The notes beneath the pieces were generated by a model. It saw only the letters and a program-made list of their open reading frames with translations. It searched no databases and was not told the DNA's origin. The position numbers were made by a program, and so were the translations under genes. From positions 8,633,036-8,697,035 of the forward strand of contig CM077833.1 of assembly GCA_039720395.1 (NCBI GenBank): a stretch of DNA of 64,000 nt, read 5' to 3'. The DNA is from Liquidambar formosana (lineage: Eukaryota; Streptophyta; Magnoliopsida; Saxifragales; Altingiaceae). Each line of letters begins with the position of its first letter. Position 1 is the first letter of the stretch. Shown here piece by piece: positions 1-12,500 of this stretch.

Positions 1-647
1 TTTAGTTGAATCATGCTAGGTTTGCATTCATATAGTAGATTTTATAGGGTTTTTGGAGACATTATCCTTTTCTAAGGATAATTATCCTTTTCGTTGAGTA
101 AGGTTCTGCATGAGAACTTTCTGTGATGTGTTTAAGCATAAAATCACTTCTGTTGTGTTCTAATATATATATTTTACATAGGATATGTTGATTGCACCTC
201 CCCATAACGACTTTTTTACGTGAAATTATCTTAGGATAGTTTCGCTTAAGAAAGCTCGCCGTAGGAAGGCCTATTTTCATATTTTACATAAAATATCATC
301 TTTTTGGCTAGAATAGACTTAGTTATCATGTTTATTGATATTATTGGAGTCTCTCATGATTGTTAGCATCTTTTTCATTGGTTTTTTATGCATGTTAGTC
401 AGGTCATTGCATGTAGGATTGAGTTAGAGTCCTTAGTTATTCATCATTCTTGTTGTTTGTATGGTTAATGGATGATTTTAGGCCTTGTCATGGTTCTGTC
501 CAGATTAGTATATTGCTCTTTTCACATGATTTTGTGCACTTGTAAGGGTGCAAACAGGTACAATGCCTGTCCTATTGCAAATAGGGCCGCTATTGCTTGA
601 AATGGCTAATGCTTGGAGCTTTTGCGCTCAGGTAAGTAGGGTATGAA
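1..647. other. No gene recognised
   Basis: AT-rich, stop-dense in all frames. It precedes a tandemly repeated LTR-retrotransposon-like segment and may be the flank of the same element, but no domain is visible. Confidence 0.4.
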
Positions 648-2131
648 GTGCCCTAATTCACTTTTCTTCTTTCTTTTCTCTTCTCCCTCCTAGGGTTACT
701 TCTTAATACAAACACATGGTGATTATCAAAGGTTTCCTTTATCAATAAAATTCTGGTTTTCTATCAAGGTTTTCCTCTCGTGGAAGTTTTCAATTGTGGA
801 TTATTCAGTACATTTTTCGAACAAGGAAACCTAGGGTTTTTACCATAGGTTTGTATTAGGTTGTAACCCTATTCTTTTCGAACTACGTGGACTTTGATCC
901 ATGTATTTCGTTGCATGGTACGTAGGCGCTCTTCGTGAGACTCAAGTCCGTTCTAGGATCCAAGTATCCTAGGCTTTCCTTTTCTTTTCTTCTTTTTTTC
1001 TGTTTTGTTTTATTTGTTTGATTGTGCATGGATGATTGGATGGAATATGTATTATGCATGCTACCTTGTGATGATATATGCTGATATTTGAGTGGAAAAG
1101 ATCTTAAGTTAGCCCAATCAAATTAAGAGACCAACTCGGGCGATGTGGGTGCCTATGGGCTTTGCCTAGAACCTTCCCACGTCGTAACTTAGCCCCCGAA
1201 TCCAATTTTCTGATTTTAAAGACTTTGCTTTTCCTTTAATGGAGAGTTGTGGTTTTGAAAATAAAACATTTTTGTGGTTTTCCTCTTTTTCCTAAAAAAT
1301 GAGGTGGCGACTCCTTTTCGTTTGTTGTCTTTCACACCTATCTTTCGCCAAATCCTTGTGGGCCGTTTTCTGGGGTCACATGCCCCAATTCACCTCTGTT
1401 CCTTACTCTTCTCTTCTCCCTCTTAGGGTTAGTTTTTAATATGAGTTTATGGTATAATTAGAGGTTTCCTTTATTCTGTTTTATATCAAAGTTTCCATCT
1501 TGTGGAATTCTTTCTAAATTCAAACTTGGTTTATTCAACTCACTTTCAAATAAAGAAACCTAGGGTTTTTACCATAGGTTTGTATTAGGATTTAACCCTA
1601 TTCTATTTGAACTACGTGGACTTTGATTCATGTATTTTGTTGCATGGTACGTAGGCGCTCTTCGTGAGGCTCAAGTTTGTTCTAGGATCCAAGTATCCTA
1701 GGTTTCTTTTCTTTTTTCTTTATTTTCTGTTTTATCTTGCTTATTATGCATGTATGATTAGATGGAATATATGATATGTATGCTGTCTTGTGATGATATA
1801 TGCTGATTTGTGTGTCGGAAAGATTTTAATTTAGCCCAAATGAACCGAGAGACCGAAAGGGTGACATGGGTGCCTATAGGCTTTGCCTAGAACCTTCCCA
1901 TGTCATAACTTAGCCTCCAAATCCCCGATTTCTTTGGTTTCCAAAAAGACTATTTTTGCCTTTCCTTTTTAAATATAGAGTCATTCAAATTGTTTTCTTA
2001 AAACAAAACTACTTTTAGGGTTTTCCTTGTTTCCTTTAAAAAATAAGGTGGCGACTCCTTTTTTTTTTTAAACCCATTTTATTATCTTATTTTCTTGTCA
2101 AATCCTTGTGGGCCCAATTTTCGGGGTTCAC
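648..2131. repeat. Tandem duplication of a 0.73 kb retroelement-like segment
   Basis: Two head-to-tail copies, 648-1379 and 1380-2131. Shared landmarks in the same order are: TCTTCTCCCTC followed by TAGGGTTA; CCTAGGGTTTTTACCATAGG; GAACTACGTGGACTTTGAT; GTACGTAGGCGCTCTTCGTG; TCTAGGATCCAAGTATCCTA; the block beginning CCTATRGGCTTTGCC; GGTGGCGACTCC; and CTTGTGGGCC near the end. The ACGTAGGC and GGTGGCGACTCC motifs recall LTR/leader regions of plant Tat/Ogre-type gypsy elements; that link is from memory and uncertain. No protein domain is encoded. Confidence 0.7.
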
Positions 2132-3036
2132 ACTATGTTCAAGATCTCATTCCCACAAGCCACTTCTGAGATAATTGGCTACCTCCATGAGAGCCAGTCT
2201 AACAGCAATCCGATTTTAGAATTGCGCTTGAAATAATTAAGAATTTAACTAATAAACTAAGTATGTTTTGCAGTTTAAAGCCTTATTTATGGGAAACTAA
2301 CCTAAATTCTTGTAGAACAAGATATAAATAGAAAAAGGAAAATTAGCCAAAATGGTAAAATTAAACATGTGTTGTCTCAAGGCATTAGCAACTCGATTCA
2401 AAGACACTAATTTGTGCCAAATAAGATAAGGACATTTCTTAAGAAAAGTAGACATAATGATGTGTATGCTTTTCAAATCCTCCGCTAGATTTGAAAAATC
2501 ATTGAGGGATTATCTTTTGAGAACCATTGTTTAAGATCTCCATACATTTCATATGGCTAGTGAATTAACTTAAATGATGCTTGAGGAAAGATCTTCAAGC
2601 AACTAGTTCAATATCTATGACAAAATCATATTATTCTAATACTGGATTTATTGACCTTAATCTTGGTAATTGATGTTAGAAGGTGTCTTCATCTAGCAAT
2701 CTACAAAAGTTGTCTTGTTTTTTACAATTTACGCCATGATTATGGTTAAACTCTAAGTGTCGTAGCTGTCACTTATTAATAGCTGAGACACTAACATTGC
2801 TCTTGGATTATTATAGTAATGCGAATAATAAGAATTGGAGGGGTCCTCAATCTTAGTATATTGAGTTGTAGTTTCCCCATGGTTCTTCATTGCGGATTGA
2901 AAGAGGTTGATGGAATGATCACCTTAGGAAGAGTTAAGAGACAAAAATTGAATAATTATCATCTGTATTGGAAAACAAACTTGAGTAGGACCTTGCTCTA
3001 ATACCGCGTAAAATTGAATTGAAAGGGGCAATAAAC
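2132..3036. other. No gene; possible - strand primer-binding site near 2994
   Basis: No coding potential. At 2994-3003 the sequence GCTCTAATACC reads on the - strand as GGTATTAGAGC, close to the initiator-tRNA-Met primer-binding site used by many plant LTR elements. Sequence beginning GTAAAATTG just to the right could be the end of a - strand 5' LTR. Confidence 0.35.
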
Positions 3037-5203
3037 TGTCACACCCCAAACCCAAAAGATTGGATTTGGCGACATGATTGTTATAACCCACATAGGACTA
3101 CATCCCACATAGGCTAGACCACTTAACAATATCAACCTGCAATAAAGTTATCTCCAATAATCCATCCACAATAAAATTCAAGACATAGCGTAACTAAAGT
3201 CTCAACAATTAATTGAAATAACTAGATAAATCCATATCCATTAAAGTAAATTGTCACCTCCAATAACCTATTACAACGTTCACTAAAATAATAAACTAAT
3301 TCTTCTAACTACTAAAATAAAAGTTCTAATTAAATTAGCAGATTAAGCCATCGACACCCTAGCTCCTCGTACGCGGAAGCCACTCTCATCAAGCTATTCA
3401 TCTGTGGGGAAAAATATAAGGGGTAAGCATAACGCTCAGCAAGAAAACATCACACAATATATACAAGAAGAGGTTAAGCATATTCGCATGATTGATTTTA
3501 TAAAAATAAAAAAAAAACATGAGTAACAAAACGATAGGGTTTTACAATAAATCATTTCTTTCAATTCGATAGGCATATAAACTTTTAGAAGTAATTCTCT
3601 TGCTTTCAATTCAACAAACAATGACACTGAAACACTTTCGATAGCAATTTATTCGATGAATCACTTTAAAATCACTGATCGATGATACAAATCAATAAAA
3701 CATTAGTTCATACAAATACTTCCTCTTGCTAGACTCACATTCAATAGGCGCCCATTATCGTGGGACTTTACATTACATCAGTACTGATGACCAACAATAT
3801 TAGAATCCCCTGCTGGCACGAACCAATTTTCCAATAGTATTAGAATCCCCTACTAGGACGGACCAATAATCTAACCAGAGTTCACACTTATATAATAAAA
3901 ATTTGGTACATATCTTTCGCAAGTAAAATAGATTCAAAACACGTATATAAAATAATTTCAATAAAAGACTATTTTTGCTTGATACATAACACATAAGAAA
4001 TAAACGCTTTGATAGTGAAACAATTTTGAAAACAATTATTCATAAACCATTGGCTTATAAAAGAGGAATAAAAATCAGATTTATTTTTATTTAATCAAAG
4101 AGGGCGATACATTGTGCAAGTTCCCTTACCTCAAGTCAAACCTTCAATAATCCAAGCGATCAAACTCTTAATAATCCTAACGCTACTCAGAACCTAAAAT
4201 TAATAATATTCTTTATCAATAAATCATACTTAAGCTAAAAAGTCTCTCCAGCTATGTGGTGCGTTAAGGGTTCAACGTCTAATTCTCATGGCCTTATAAT
4301 GCTTACTATATTTAATATAATTAATATATACACTAACGTGGCATTAAAATAGACTCACGTTAAATTATAAGTTAATAGGTTTGAATTACTTTTCAACACA
4401 GCAAAGTTACCAGTCAATCCAAGAGAAGTTGATTTTCAACAGACGTGAAGTTGACAGTCAGAATGTAGTAAAACAGCAATAGATTTCTGTATTAACTTCC
4501 TATGCTACCCAAGGCAAAAGCAGAAGTTCACCCACTGATTTTCCCTCAAAATCAATCCCTAAATCTGTGGGAGAGATGTTTGTGGAAGGGTGTATGGTAG
4601 GGTTTGAGAAAATTTGTGGTGGTGGACATGGGAAGTGGCGGTGGAAGGAAAGAGATTTTTGGTGGTTGGATGATCTTGTGCAGCAGCCATGGAGGGGTTT
4701 TTAAGTAGTGGTGATGATGGTTTAGTGGTTGTAGAAGTGATAGAGATGGAGGATTGGATTAGAGAAGAAAATCTTGTTAACACAGTAAAGTTGCCAGTCA
4801 ACAGATGATAAGTTACCTGTAAACAGACACGAAGTTGGCAGTTGATTCGTACAAAACAGCATCAGCTCCTTTCTTTTTCCTTTTCTCTTGCTTTCTTTTC
4901 TTTTTTTTTTCTCTCTCTTAACTGTTTTCAGTCAAAAGAATATAAATCCTCTCTAAAGGTTTTTTATATAGGGTGCAAGTTAATCCTAACCTAATTAGAA
5001 TTGCCTTCAAAGTTAGTGTTTGATTAGGACACGAAAACTATCACTCATTGATTAGAAAACAATCACCTTGTTTGGCTACAAAGTTGAACGTGTTCGGGAT
5101 AACACGGGATTAATCTTAAATTAACTTGTACGTTTAAATCTATCTAAAGGCAATCAATTTTTTAGTTAATTAATTACGCCTAAGAAAAATTCGGGGTTTT
5201 ACA
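3037..5203. mobile_element. Putative LTR-like unit (TGTCACACCCC...TTTTACA)
   Basis: A 2.17 kb stretch that starts TGTCACACCCCAAACCC and ends GGGGTTTTACA, the TG...CA form of a long plant LTR. No matching second copy or clear 5-bp target duplication is present, so solo-LTR status is inferred. A segment at about 4398-4560 is clearly related to 21186-21345 inside the copia element. Open frames here are not recognisable proteins. Confidence 0.4.
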
Positions 5204-5629
5204 ATAGAAGCTAAAGATGAAATCTTCTATAGATTTTCTGGGCATATTTTTTGAAGATTGTATAGCTAATACATATAGAGAATATCCAATCTCTTAGTAT
5301 TACTAGAAAAGAATAAGAAGTATGTACAAAGATTAAGAGCTAAGTGATACTAAAATAACAACCAAGAATAAGGAATTTTAATAGTGTCACACCAACTTGA
5401 TACTCAAATAATGTCTGTTGTCCAACCGATCATTGAACATCAATCATATGTTTTTTCGAACAAGAATAAGCGACCATTTATTAATATTTTTTGAAATATG
5501 ATTAGTACGTACCATAGACTTAGTTTTAGGAGTCTAATCCCCATAAAAGCTAACTAAACAATAAGACTAGTATTACTATTATATGAAATATCAAATATTT
5601 ATTGACCATACTTTGGATGTAAAATGCAT
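5204..5629. other. No feature recognised
   Basis: AT-rich sequence between the LTR-like unit and the LEO1-related exons; no domain or repeat structure was seen. Confidence 0.4.
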
Positions 5630-7951
5630 CATTTGGCCGACCTTGTTATGTGAATTCTCTAAGAATTCAGGTGATGAAAGTTGACGCTCCTTATCCTCCT
5701 TCTTGTGCTTTTGCCTCACGTTTTCCCGCTTTCGTTTAAGGATTTTTTGGGCTTTAGTTGCTTGGTCACAGCCTAAAAAGAACAATTAAAATTAAGAAAT
5801 ATGTTAGGAAGGTTTTGATGACTGAGTTGATTAAAAAAATGCTAATAAAATAAATAGATATTTTACTACATTGCAACAAAACCTTAGGACTCAAACACTT
5901 GGGCTAAGTAAATTAAATGACCTGAAGTCCAAGTCTAGCTACTATTTTAAAAGTTTGCTAACCTTCAAGGCTTCAACTTATTCCTTCTTAAGTGGCTAAC
6001 AATACCTTTTTCATTCCTTCGATTTCTTTCTCAGGATCAGTGTTTGTAATGCAGCTTTTAACCTTGGCAACTTTTTGGTGGCGTGAACACAAAAGAGAAG
6101 CTAGTGATTGGTGTGAAGTACGTGGAAGAAAGAGATGATAGCGTAATTATCATCTTGTTGAGAAGCCTCCCTTGTGATTGTAGAATTTCCTGCATAACAA
6201 GTTTATAGTAAGGAGCACTGCTTATTTCAGATAAAAAAGATAATAATAATAAAAACTCCCTCCGTCCCATTTTATTTATTCACTTTGACCAAATACACAT
6301 ATTAAGGCAAAGTGTTGAATGCATCGCCATGTCACCTACTTAATTTAATTATAACTTTCCAAAATTTTCCTCCATGAATGGGCCCATATTGTATTTATTT
6401 TGTCTTATAGAAATTTAGTTTTGATATAGTAAATGGATATTTTACAAAAATAACATACCTTTTTAGTTTGACTTTTGAAAGTAATCAAATATTTTGGGAT
6501 ATCCCAAAATGGATAGATGATCAAATAAAATGAAACGGAGTAAGTACAAAGTAGAAAGGAAAATGAAAGATTTATGTATAGGTCTTCATTATCATACATT
6601 GAAGCTGAAATAAAATAAAAAATAACCAGAAGGAATTCTAGAAATGAAATGTTCTTGTTAAAATGTCTACTTTACATCTTAAAATAACTATCTTTCTTCA
6701 TAAAGATCAAATATAATGCCAATAGTATAAAATTTTAAAATTAGTGCTAGTAAATGGATAAAAATTTAAACCAATAACACATTAAATATGGTTTAAATTT
6801 TCATCCCTCTCCTCTTTCCCCCTCTCTATCTGTCTCCCACGCCCTCTCTGAATCTCTCTCTCACGCCTTTTCTTTATGAGGTTTTTCTTCTGTGATGTTT
6901 TGTTTTTTTCCTTTTTCTGAATTTTTTTTTTGGCAAGAAATCTAACCAATTTTATAGGAGCTTGGCATATTTTAATCTGTTCCAACACAGTTAGCAGATC
7001 TATTGCCATAAGTCGACCCATAAACAACCCAAACTCAACAAATTAACCTATAAAAAAAAAAGAATAAAGAAGAGTATGGAGATACGGGCATGCTTGCCAT
7101 TGTATGATAATATGAAGCAGATGGAGCGCGAATAGTTTTGCCCTATAAGTAAAGTTTTCATTAATCCTTGAGAACATCAAAAGCAATGCTAAAACTCCAT
7201 AATAAGTGAAAAATAAAATAAAAATTCTAGAAGTTAACTAAAATTTTCCAATAAAAGAAATAAAAACTATAATGTTAAATAGATTCTACCTTTCTTTTGT
7301 CGAAGAAAAAGGTGTTGCTCTAGGTGTGGTGCATCTTGTACTGTTACGTCAAGAGCTTCATTCCCAATTACCAGTTGTATAGTTCCATTTGACCATTTGA
7401 CGAAACATGCATTGCTTTCATGCTAAACACATTCTATAAGGCATATATCTTTAAACTATTTTCAATGTAGTACGGTTAACTTTAATCTAACTATAAAATG
7501 TAGACATTGAAGAATGACAAAGTTTAAAGGTTCCAATGCCATTCATGACATAGGAAATGGAAATTATTTTTGTAATATACAAATCACAAATTTAATGATA
7601 TTGCTAAAGTTGCATTATGCATCATAAATTGTAGTGTAAAATATTGTTAAAATAAATGTAGAAATTCTAATTATGTAAAGAACCTACATGAAGATGCATG
7701 ACATTCCTCATATTAATTTTTCTGTGTACAAAAATTAATATCAACGAGATATTGTGGAAAAAGTCATCACTTACAGTTATCATGTCATTTGGATTTCTAA
7801 CTTCCCTCCAACGCACAATATTATTTTTCAATTGAATATGTTTTCTAGAACCAGATTCATCTGTCATGTGCACCTCGTCTTCAACATATGTCCTCGAATC
7901 AAATGGTTTTGGTGCAATGCCAAATATATTAGAATGTTTGAGCAATATCAT
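5630..7951 (-). pseudogene. Relic of a LEO1/VIP4-like Paf1-complex subunit gene
   Basis: LEO1 (VIP4 in Arabidopsis) is a subunit of the nuclear Paf1 transcription-elongation complex. Four exon-like blocks lie in order on the - strand. 7951-7775 encodes HSNIFGIAPKPFDSRTYVED, then TDESGSRK and NNIVRWREVRNP, with donor GTAAGT. 7422-7290 encodes ESNACFVKWSNGTIQLVIGN and later HLFLRQKK. 6189-6006 encodes EILQSQGRLLNKM, SSLSS and, in another frame, RHQKVAKVKSCITNTDPEKE. 5772 to about 5630 encodes KRKRENVRQKH and ERQLSSPEFLEN. These follow the conserved LEO1 core in the right order. It is broken: a frameshift lies near 6075, exon phases disagree between the second and third blocks, and the N-terminal acidic region and C-terminus are missing. 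A Stowaway MITE sits in one intron. Retained introns indicate a duplicated gene segment, not a retrocopy. The family call is firm; loss of function is inferred. Confidence 0.82.
6256..6540. mobile_element. Stowaway-type MITE (Tc1/mariner)
   Basis: Begins CTCCCTCCGTCCCATTTTAT and ends with the inverted form AAATAAAATGAAACGGAG followed by TA. This is the classic Stowaway terminal repeat; the left TA of the target duplication has decayed. It lies in an intron of the LEO1 relic, so it inserted after or during that copy's presence here. Confidence 0.85.
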
Positions 7952-8109
7952 CTGTAACATTGAGTAATATTGAGGATCAAATTCCCTAGTCATCAATAGC
8001 AATGAAAATGGTAATTTAAATGCAACTTCCATCAAGAAAGTAGATTGCAAATTAAAGGACCATAAAAGTGATGAAAAGATAACTAAACCATGCATATATT
8101 TTATATATA

Positions 8110-8235
8110 GGGTTCAATTCTCTTACATGACTTCATGCGGATTCCGAGCCCTCTGTGACCACATGTGGATTTCACTTGCTGGCACGTTATTTTCACAGAT
8201 GGCTCGGATCACTAGCTAAGACAGCACACAGGGGA
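8110..8235. repeat. Short inverted repeat, possible MITE
   Basis: GGATTCCGAGCCCTCTGTG at about 8139 pairs with CACAGATGGCTCGGATC at about 8196, forming an imperfect hairpin. No target duplication was recognised. Confidence 0.4.
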
Positions 8236-8245
8236 TCAAAACCAT

Positions 8246-8869
8246 ATGTATGCATATATTTTATTTAATATAAAACACAACTTAGTTCTTGTAGTATTAG
8301 TAAGGGGTTTTGGTTACACATATGTAATTTTGATGCACCAGCTTCACAGATTTTACATCAAATTAATAGGCCTTGGGTATGCCACTTGAGTATATTATTG
8401 GGAGAGCAATAAATCAACTAAAAGGAGAAAGGTATGTTAGACATATAGTCATATTATGTCAAATCTTAAATAGATTAAAGGTCAAGTATCAAATTTTGAT
8501 AATTAATGAGATAAAAACCCATAAACACTATATTCAAGCTTATCTCGTAAGGTATTTGAAATAGTCAGAAATGTTTTCACCAAAAGTTTTTTTTTTATGA
8601 TGTTGTCATAATTAAGTGTCTAACATACCACAAGGATTATATATATGTTTTCTTGAATAAACATAATTATGCATTAGTTGTTTGAATATTATTTGTTTTT
8701 GTTTCTTTTTAAATTCACTACTTTTCTTTTATATTAACTACTTGATGGCACAAGCATCATTTAAAAGATAATTTGATTTACTAGGTAGATAATCAATTAG
8801 AATTATAAGTGTAAAATTATTTGGGATACTTTGTTATATGCTATAATTTGGTCTATTTGGCTTGCAATA
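8246..8869. other. No feature recognised
   Basis: AT-rich, no conserved protein or repeat seen; short open frames only. Confidence 0.4.
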
Positions 8870-9520
8870 GTACGTATTGATGGGTAATGAAGTCTGTTGG
8901 GAGGGGGTGGCTTAATCTTTTAGATTGAGAACTACAATTTGGGAGAAAACATTGAGGTCTGAGTTGGTGTATTCAATTTTGAATTTTCTAAGAGCCATTG
9001 ATCGGGTTAGAACTTTTCAAATCAGGAAGAAGTGTAGGAAATGAGTTGTCTGGTGTTACATACCTTGTTGTTGGTACTGTAAAGTTTAGTGGAGAGGTGT
9101 TGTTAAGGATAAGCCTAAACCAGGGGTTATAGAATGAGCTCTTAGAGATAGTGGGAGTTATATTTGTTGAATTTTGTCAATTCTAGTTGGAGAAGCGGAT
9201 TTGAATTTTGCAAAACTATCGGCAATATGTGAAGCTTTAAGACAGTTTAGTAGCTCATCTCTTTGGGCCAAAAGAAGTTCATAATTGAATTGGATTCTAT
9301 GGTTGTTGTTTCTTGGATAAATGGAAACTCAATTTTGTGGAAATATCATTTTGTTATGAATGAGATTAAACATCTATTGGAGTTTATAGGGGCAATAGAG
9401 GTTTGTCATGATTTTAGAGAAGTTGGTAATTTGACTGATTTCTCAGCTAAGGAGAGGGTTAAAAAGAAGGTTTCATTAATTTATAGCTTAGTTATGCATG
9501 ACTTTTCTCATTTATAGCTT
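8870..9520 (+). mobile_element. LINE 3' remnant with decayed RNase H domain
   Basis: Frames on the + strand give pieces of a plant L1 RNase H: VVKDKPKPGVIE near 9097, LNFAKLSAICEALRQFSSS near 9200, then FIIELDSMVVVSWINGNS and MNEIKHLLE from 9275, ending near FSAKERVKKK at 9460. Several frameshifts and stops separate the pieces. Assignment is from the RNase H motif order; the upstream reverse transcriptase is absent. Confidence 0.7.
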
Positions 9521-12500
9521 AGTTATGCTCGCATGAATTTGCTCATCTTTTCTCTCCCTCTCTCTCCCCCCCCTATCTCTTTTTTAATTTTTAAGTAATG
9601 AAGGTAGATTGTTCTTTTGATTACTTGAGAAAGCCTTCTTTGCTAGCTAGATGATTTGGAATTCCTTTTAATGGGATGCTAAGTTTTTTGTTGCACTGAT
9701 AGATGGTTTTGTAAAGTTGGTCTTGTGTTGTTGGTGTTTTTTTCGTGCTTCTTTCTCCCAAATTTCTAAGTTGTCAAAATTGTTATCTGAGTTTGAAGCT
9801 TTAATTTCATGTTGTTGTGTTTGATTAGCTTAGAGCTTTCATCAAACGTTTGAAGGTTTTGTACCAAAGTTGTGAAGAGCAAAGTTGGGGAGTATGGATT
9901 TTTTTTCTTTAATTTCTAAGTGGAGTTCTGTATGCTATATTTATCAGTACTCTCTAGCTCCTGGGGTTGAAGGGTTTCTTTTGTATCTGTTTTCTTGATG
10001 AAGGATGGATCTAAGTAGGTTTACTTTGTTTTTTAGAGTTTTTTTTTCCCTCGTCATTTTTCTTTTTCTTTTTCCTTTTCTTTTTCTCTAGGGTTGGTTG
10101 GTTTCTTGGATGTCAATTTTCCGGGCTGACTGTGTAACAAAACGGGTCAGGAAGTCGACTCGGCTTGGCAAAGGGAACGGAATGTGCTACATGCATGCGC
10201 TAAGAAGAATAGGGCTCACCTATAGAACCCTTGGCCACACGTGGGCATGTGGACTCACCCCTTGGGTCCTAATTTTGACTAGTCAATTTAACTTACGTAG
10301 CGGACTCTACATAAAATTTTGTTTTACTCGGCCAATGGGCGTTGGAACATGTAAAATTTAATTATGTAGATGTACTCTGATTATGTATGGGTTGGTGCAT
10401 ATGGATTATGATGCATGCATGGGAAAATGCCACAAGTGGATGGTTATATTTATTTTCATAAATTGTTCTAACAAGATGGGGTCACATCGAAATTTTTCTA
10501 AAATTTTGCAATTTTTTTTATTATTTATTATTATTTAAGAAAAAAGTAGAAGCATCAAAAAATAATCTAGCAAGTAGCATCCCAACAAGGTTGACACCCT
10601 AAACCATTTCCTATCATGTGCTCACCCTAGGCCATCCCAACAGGGTTGCAATTTTTTAACCCCACCCATTGATTTTTTAAAATAATAACTCCATTTTATT
10701 ACGTTTGATCATGGCTCGGTTATTCCGAATATTGACACTTCTAGTCCTTACATGGTTTATCTCATTCTCTTATTGGTAACTAATTAGCTCATCTTGTCTC
10801 CTCTTTTAAAATTCTCCAAACATACCATGATCAATCATTTACATAGGATTTTACTGCGGGAACTTCGAATTAAACATTCGCAAAGAAAATCAATTCGATC
10901 ACTATATATTAAAGTGTATATGGTTATACACATACCTATGCGTACGGGTGTATATATTGTACTCTATTCGAAAAACTATTAAATTATTGGAATTATTGTT
11001 TTTTCTCTATTAAATCGTTGGAATTATTGTTTTTATTAGTTGGATTGTGATGTTTCTGTAAAACCCAAGGCTAGACAGTTATTTACTTTTTTTCTTCTAT
11101 CATTTTTGCCTTTCTTCTTTTCCTTTAATAATTTGATGGATGTACTTCGTCCATTTATTTTTTTCAAAAAAGAAAAAAGAAAACAGAAGAGATCGAGAAC
11201 AATGACAAACCTTTTCTGGCTGAGCAGGAGGTGGATGTAATGGAACTAGTGGGGGGCATACTAGTTTGTCCATTGATATCTTATCTTCGAGTGACCTGCA
11301 TCTCAACAGCCAAATTTTCCATATTCGTCAATAGATATTTTACCAAAGCAGATAAATTTCTAATTCAATGTATATAACCCCTAGGCTCCTCTTTCTTATT
11401 TTCCCCCTTTTTTATTTAAATTATTATTGTTGCTCGATCAAGTAACCATGCATAGACCCCCTTTTCTTTTAAGAACGAAATTTGTATCATTATTATTATC
11501 ATAGCAATGCATAATACGCAATGAATGAGATACCACAACTCAATGTAACCTTAAGTAACTAAGACATGCACATTGCCACATTGGTCATTCCGAGCTAATT
11601 AAAAAGAGCTAGCAATTAACTTGTGAATATCAAAATCTTGAATAAAGATAATCAAGATCTTAAAAGTACAACATTTCAGGACACTTATTCAGTATCATAT
11701 ATAAGCAGGCATTAATATGCATGGGTAAAAATAGAGATAACAAGAAAGAAATGACATTATTTCTAAGACTATTGGGTGGAGAGAGAGAGATAGAGTATAT
11801 AACAAGTTACACTAACTCCAGCTCTTTAGTTATTAGTCTTGATTCTTAACCCATCATTTTCATCGTGCATGATATCCTTTCCTTTTTCCTTAGCCTCATG
11901 CATGACCTCTTTTCCTTTTCTCTTGGCTGCTTCTTTCCTCAAACTTTTAGATACATCTTGCCCCTCTGCTTCAGCTTTATCCTTTTGGTTTTCCTATATA
12001 AGAAACAAATATTGAAGAATAAGACTATAAGAGACAGGAAGGTCTTTTTCATGGAGAGAATTATCTCAAGACCTGTATGCTTATATCCAGTAAGTGGAAA
12101 AATCCTGAACAAGGAAAGTGACAGTTTAATATTTATCACTTTTTCATTTTATTAAGGAAAATTGATTTACTTAATTCTCCACAATGACATCGTAAGTAAA
12201 CGGAAAAATAAACCTAAAATGTGAACATAAGGATAACGATGGTTTGTGGACATTGTATGTAAAGAGAAAAGTAAACCTAAAATATGAACACTGGTTTGGA
12301 ATTCTCCTATGTGAAATTGTTTTGGAATAGTTTGCGCCATTTTAATCTCGGTTTGGTTGAGTTTGTTGAGGTATTTGTGGTCTGAGTGTTGCTGTGGAAG
12401 CAGGTTTTATTGGAGTTATATTGCATTTATATGTGCAAGGTGTTTTATATTAGAGTTGCTTTTGTGAGGTTATTTGTTTATTTTTCCAGTTTCATCTATA

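Noticed and set aside
3037..5203. Possible CAATA target duplication around the LTR-like unit
   Set aside because: It would require the element to start with AACTGTCAC instead of TGTCAC, so the match is probably chance.
10098..10361. 87-codon + strand frame
   Set aside because: Longer than average for the region but has no recognisable domain, splice context or homologue I can name.
11865..12155. 96-codon + strand frame rich in Phe, Leu and Ser
   Set aside because: Low-complexity pyrimidine tract; a second frame overlaps on the other strand.
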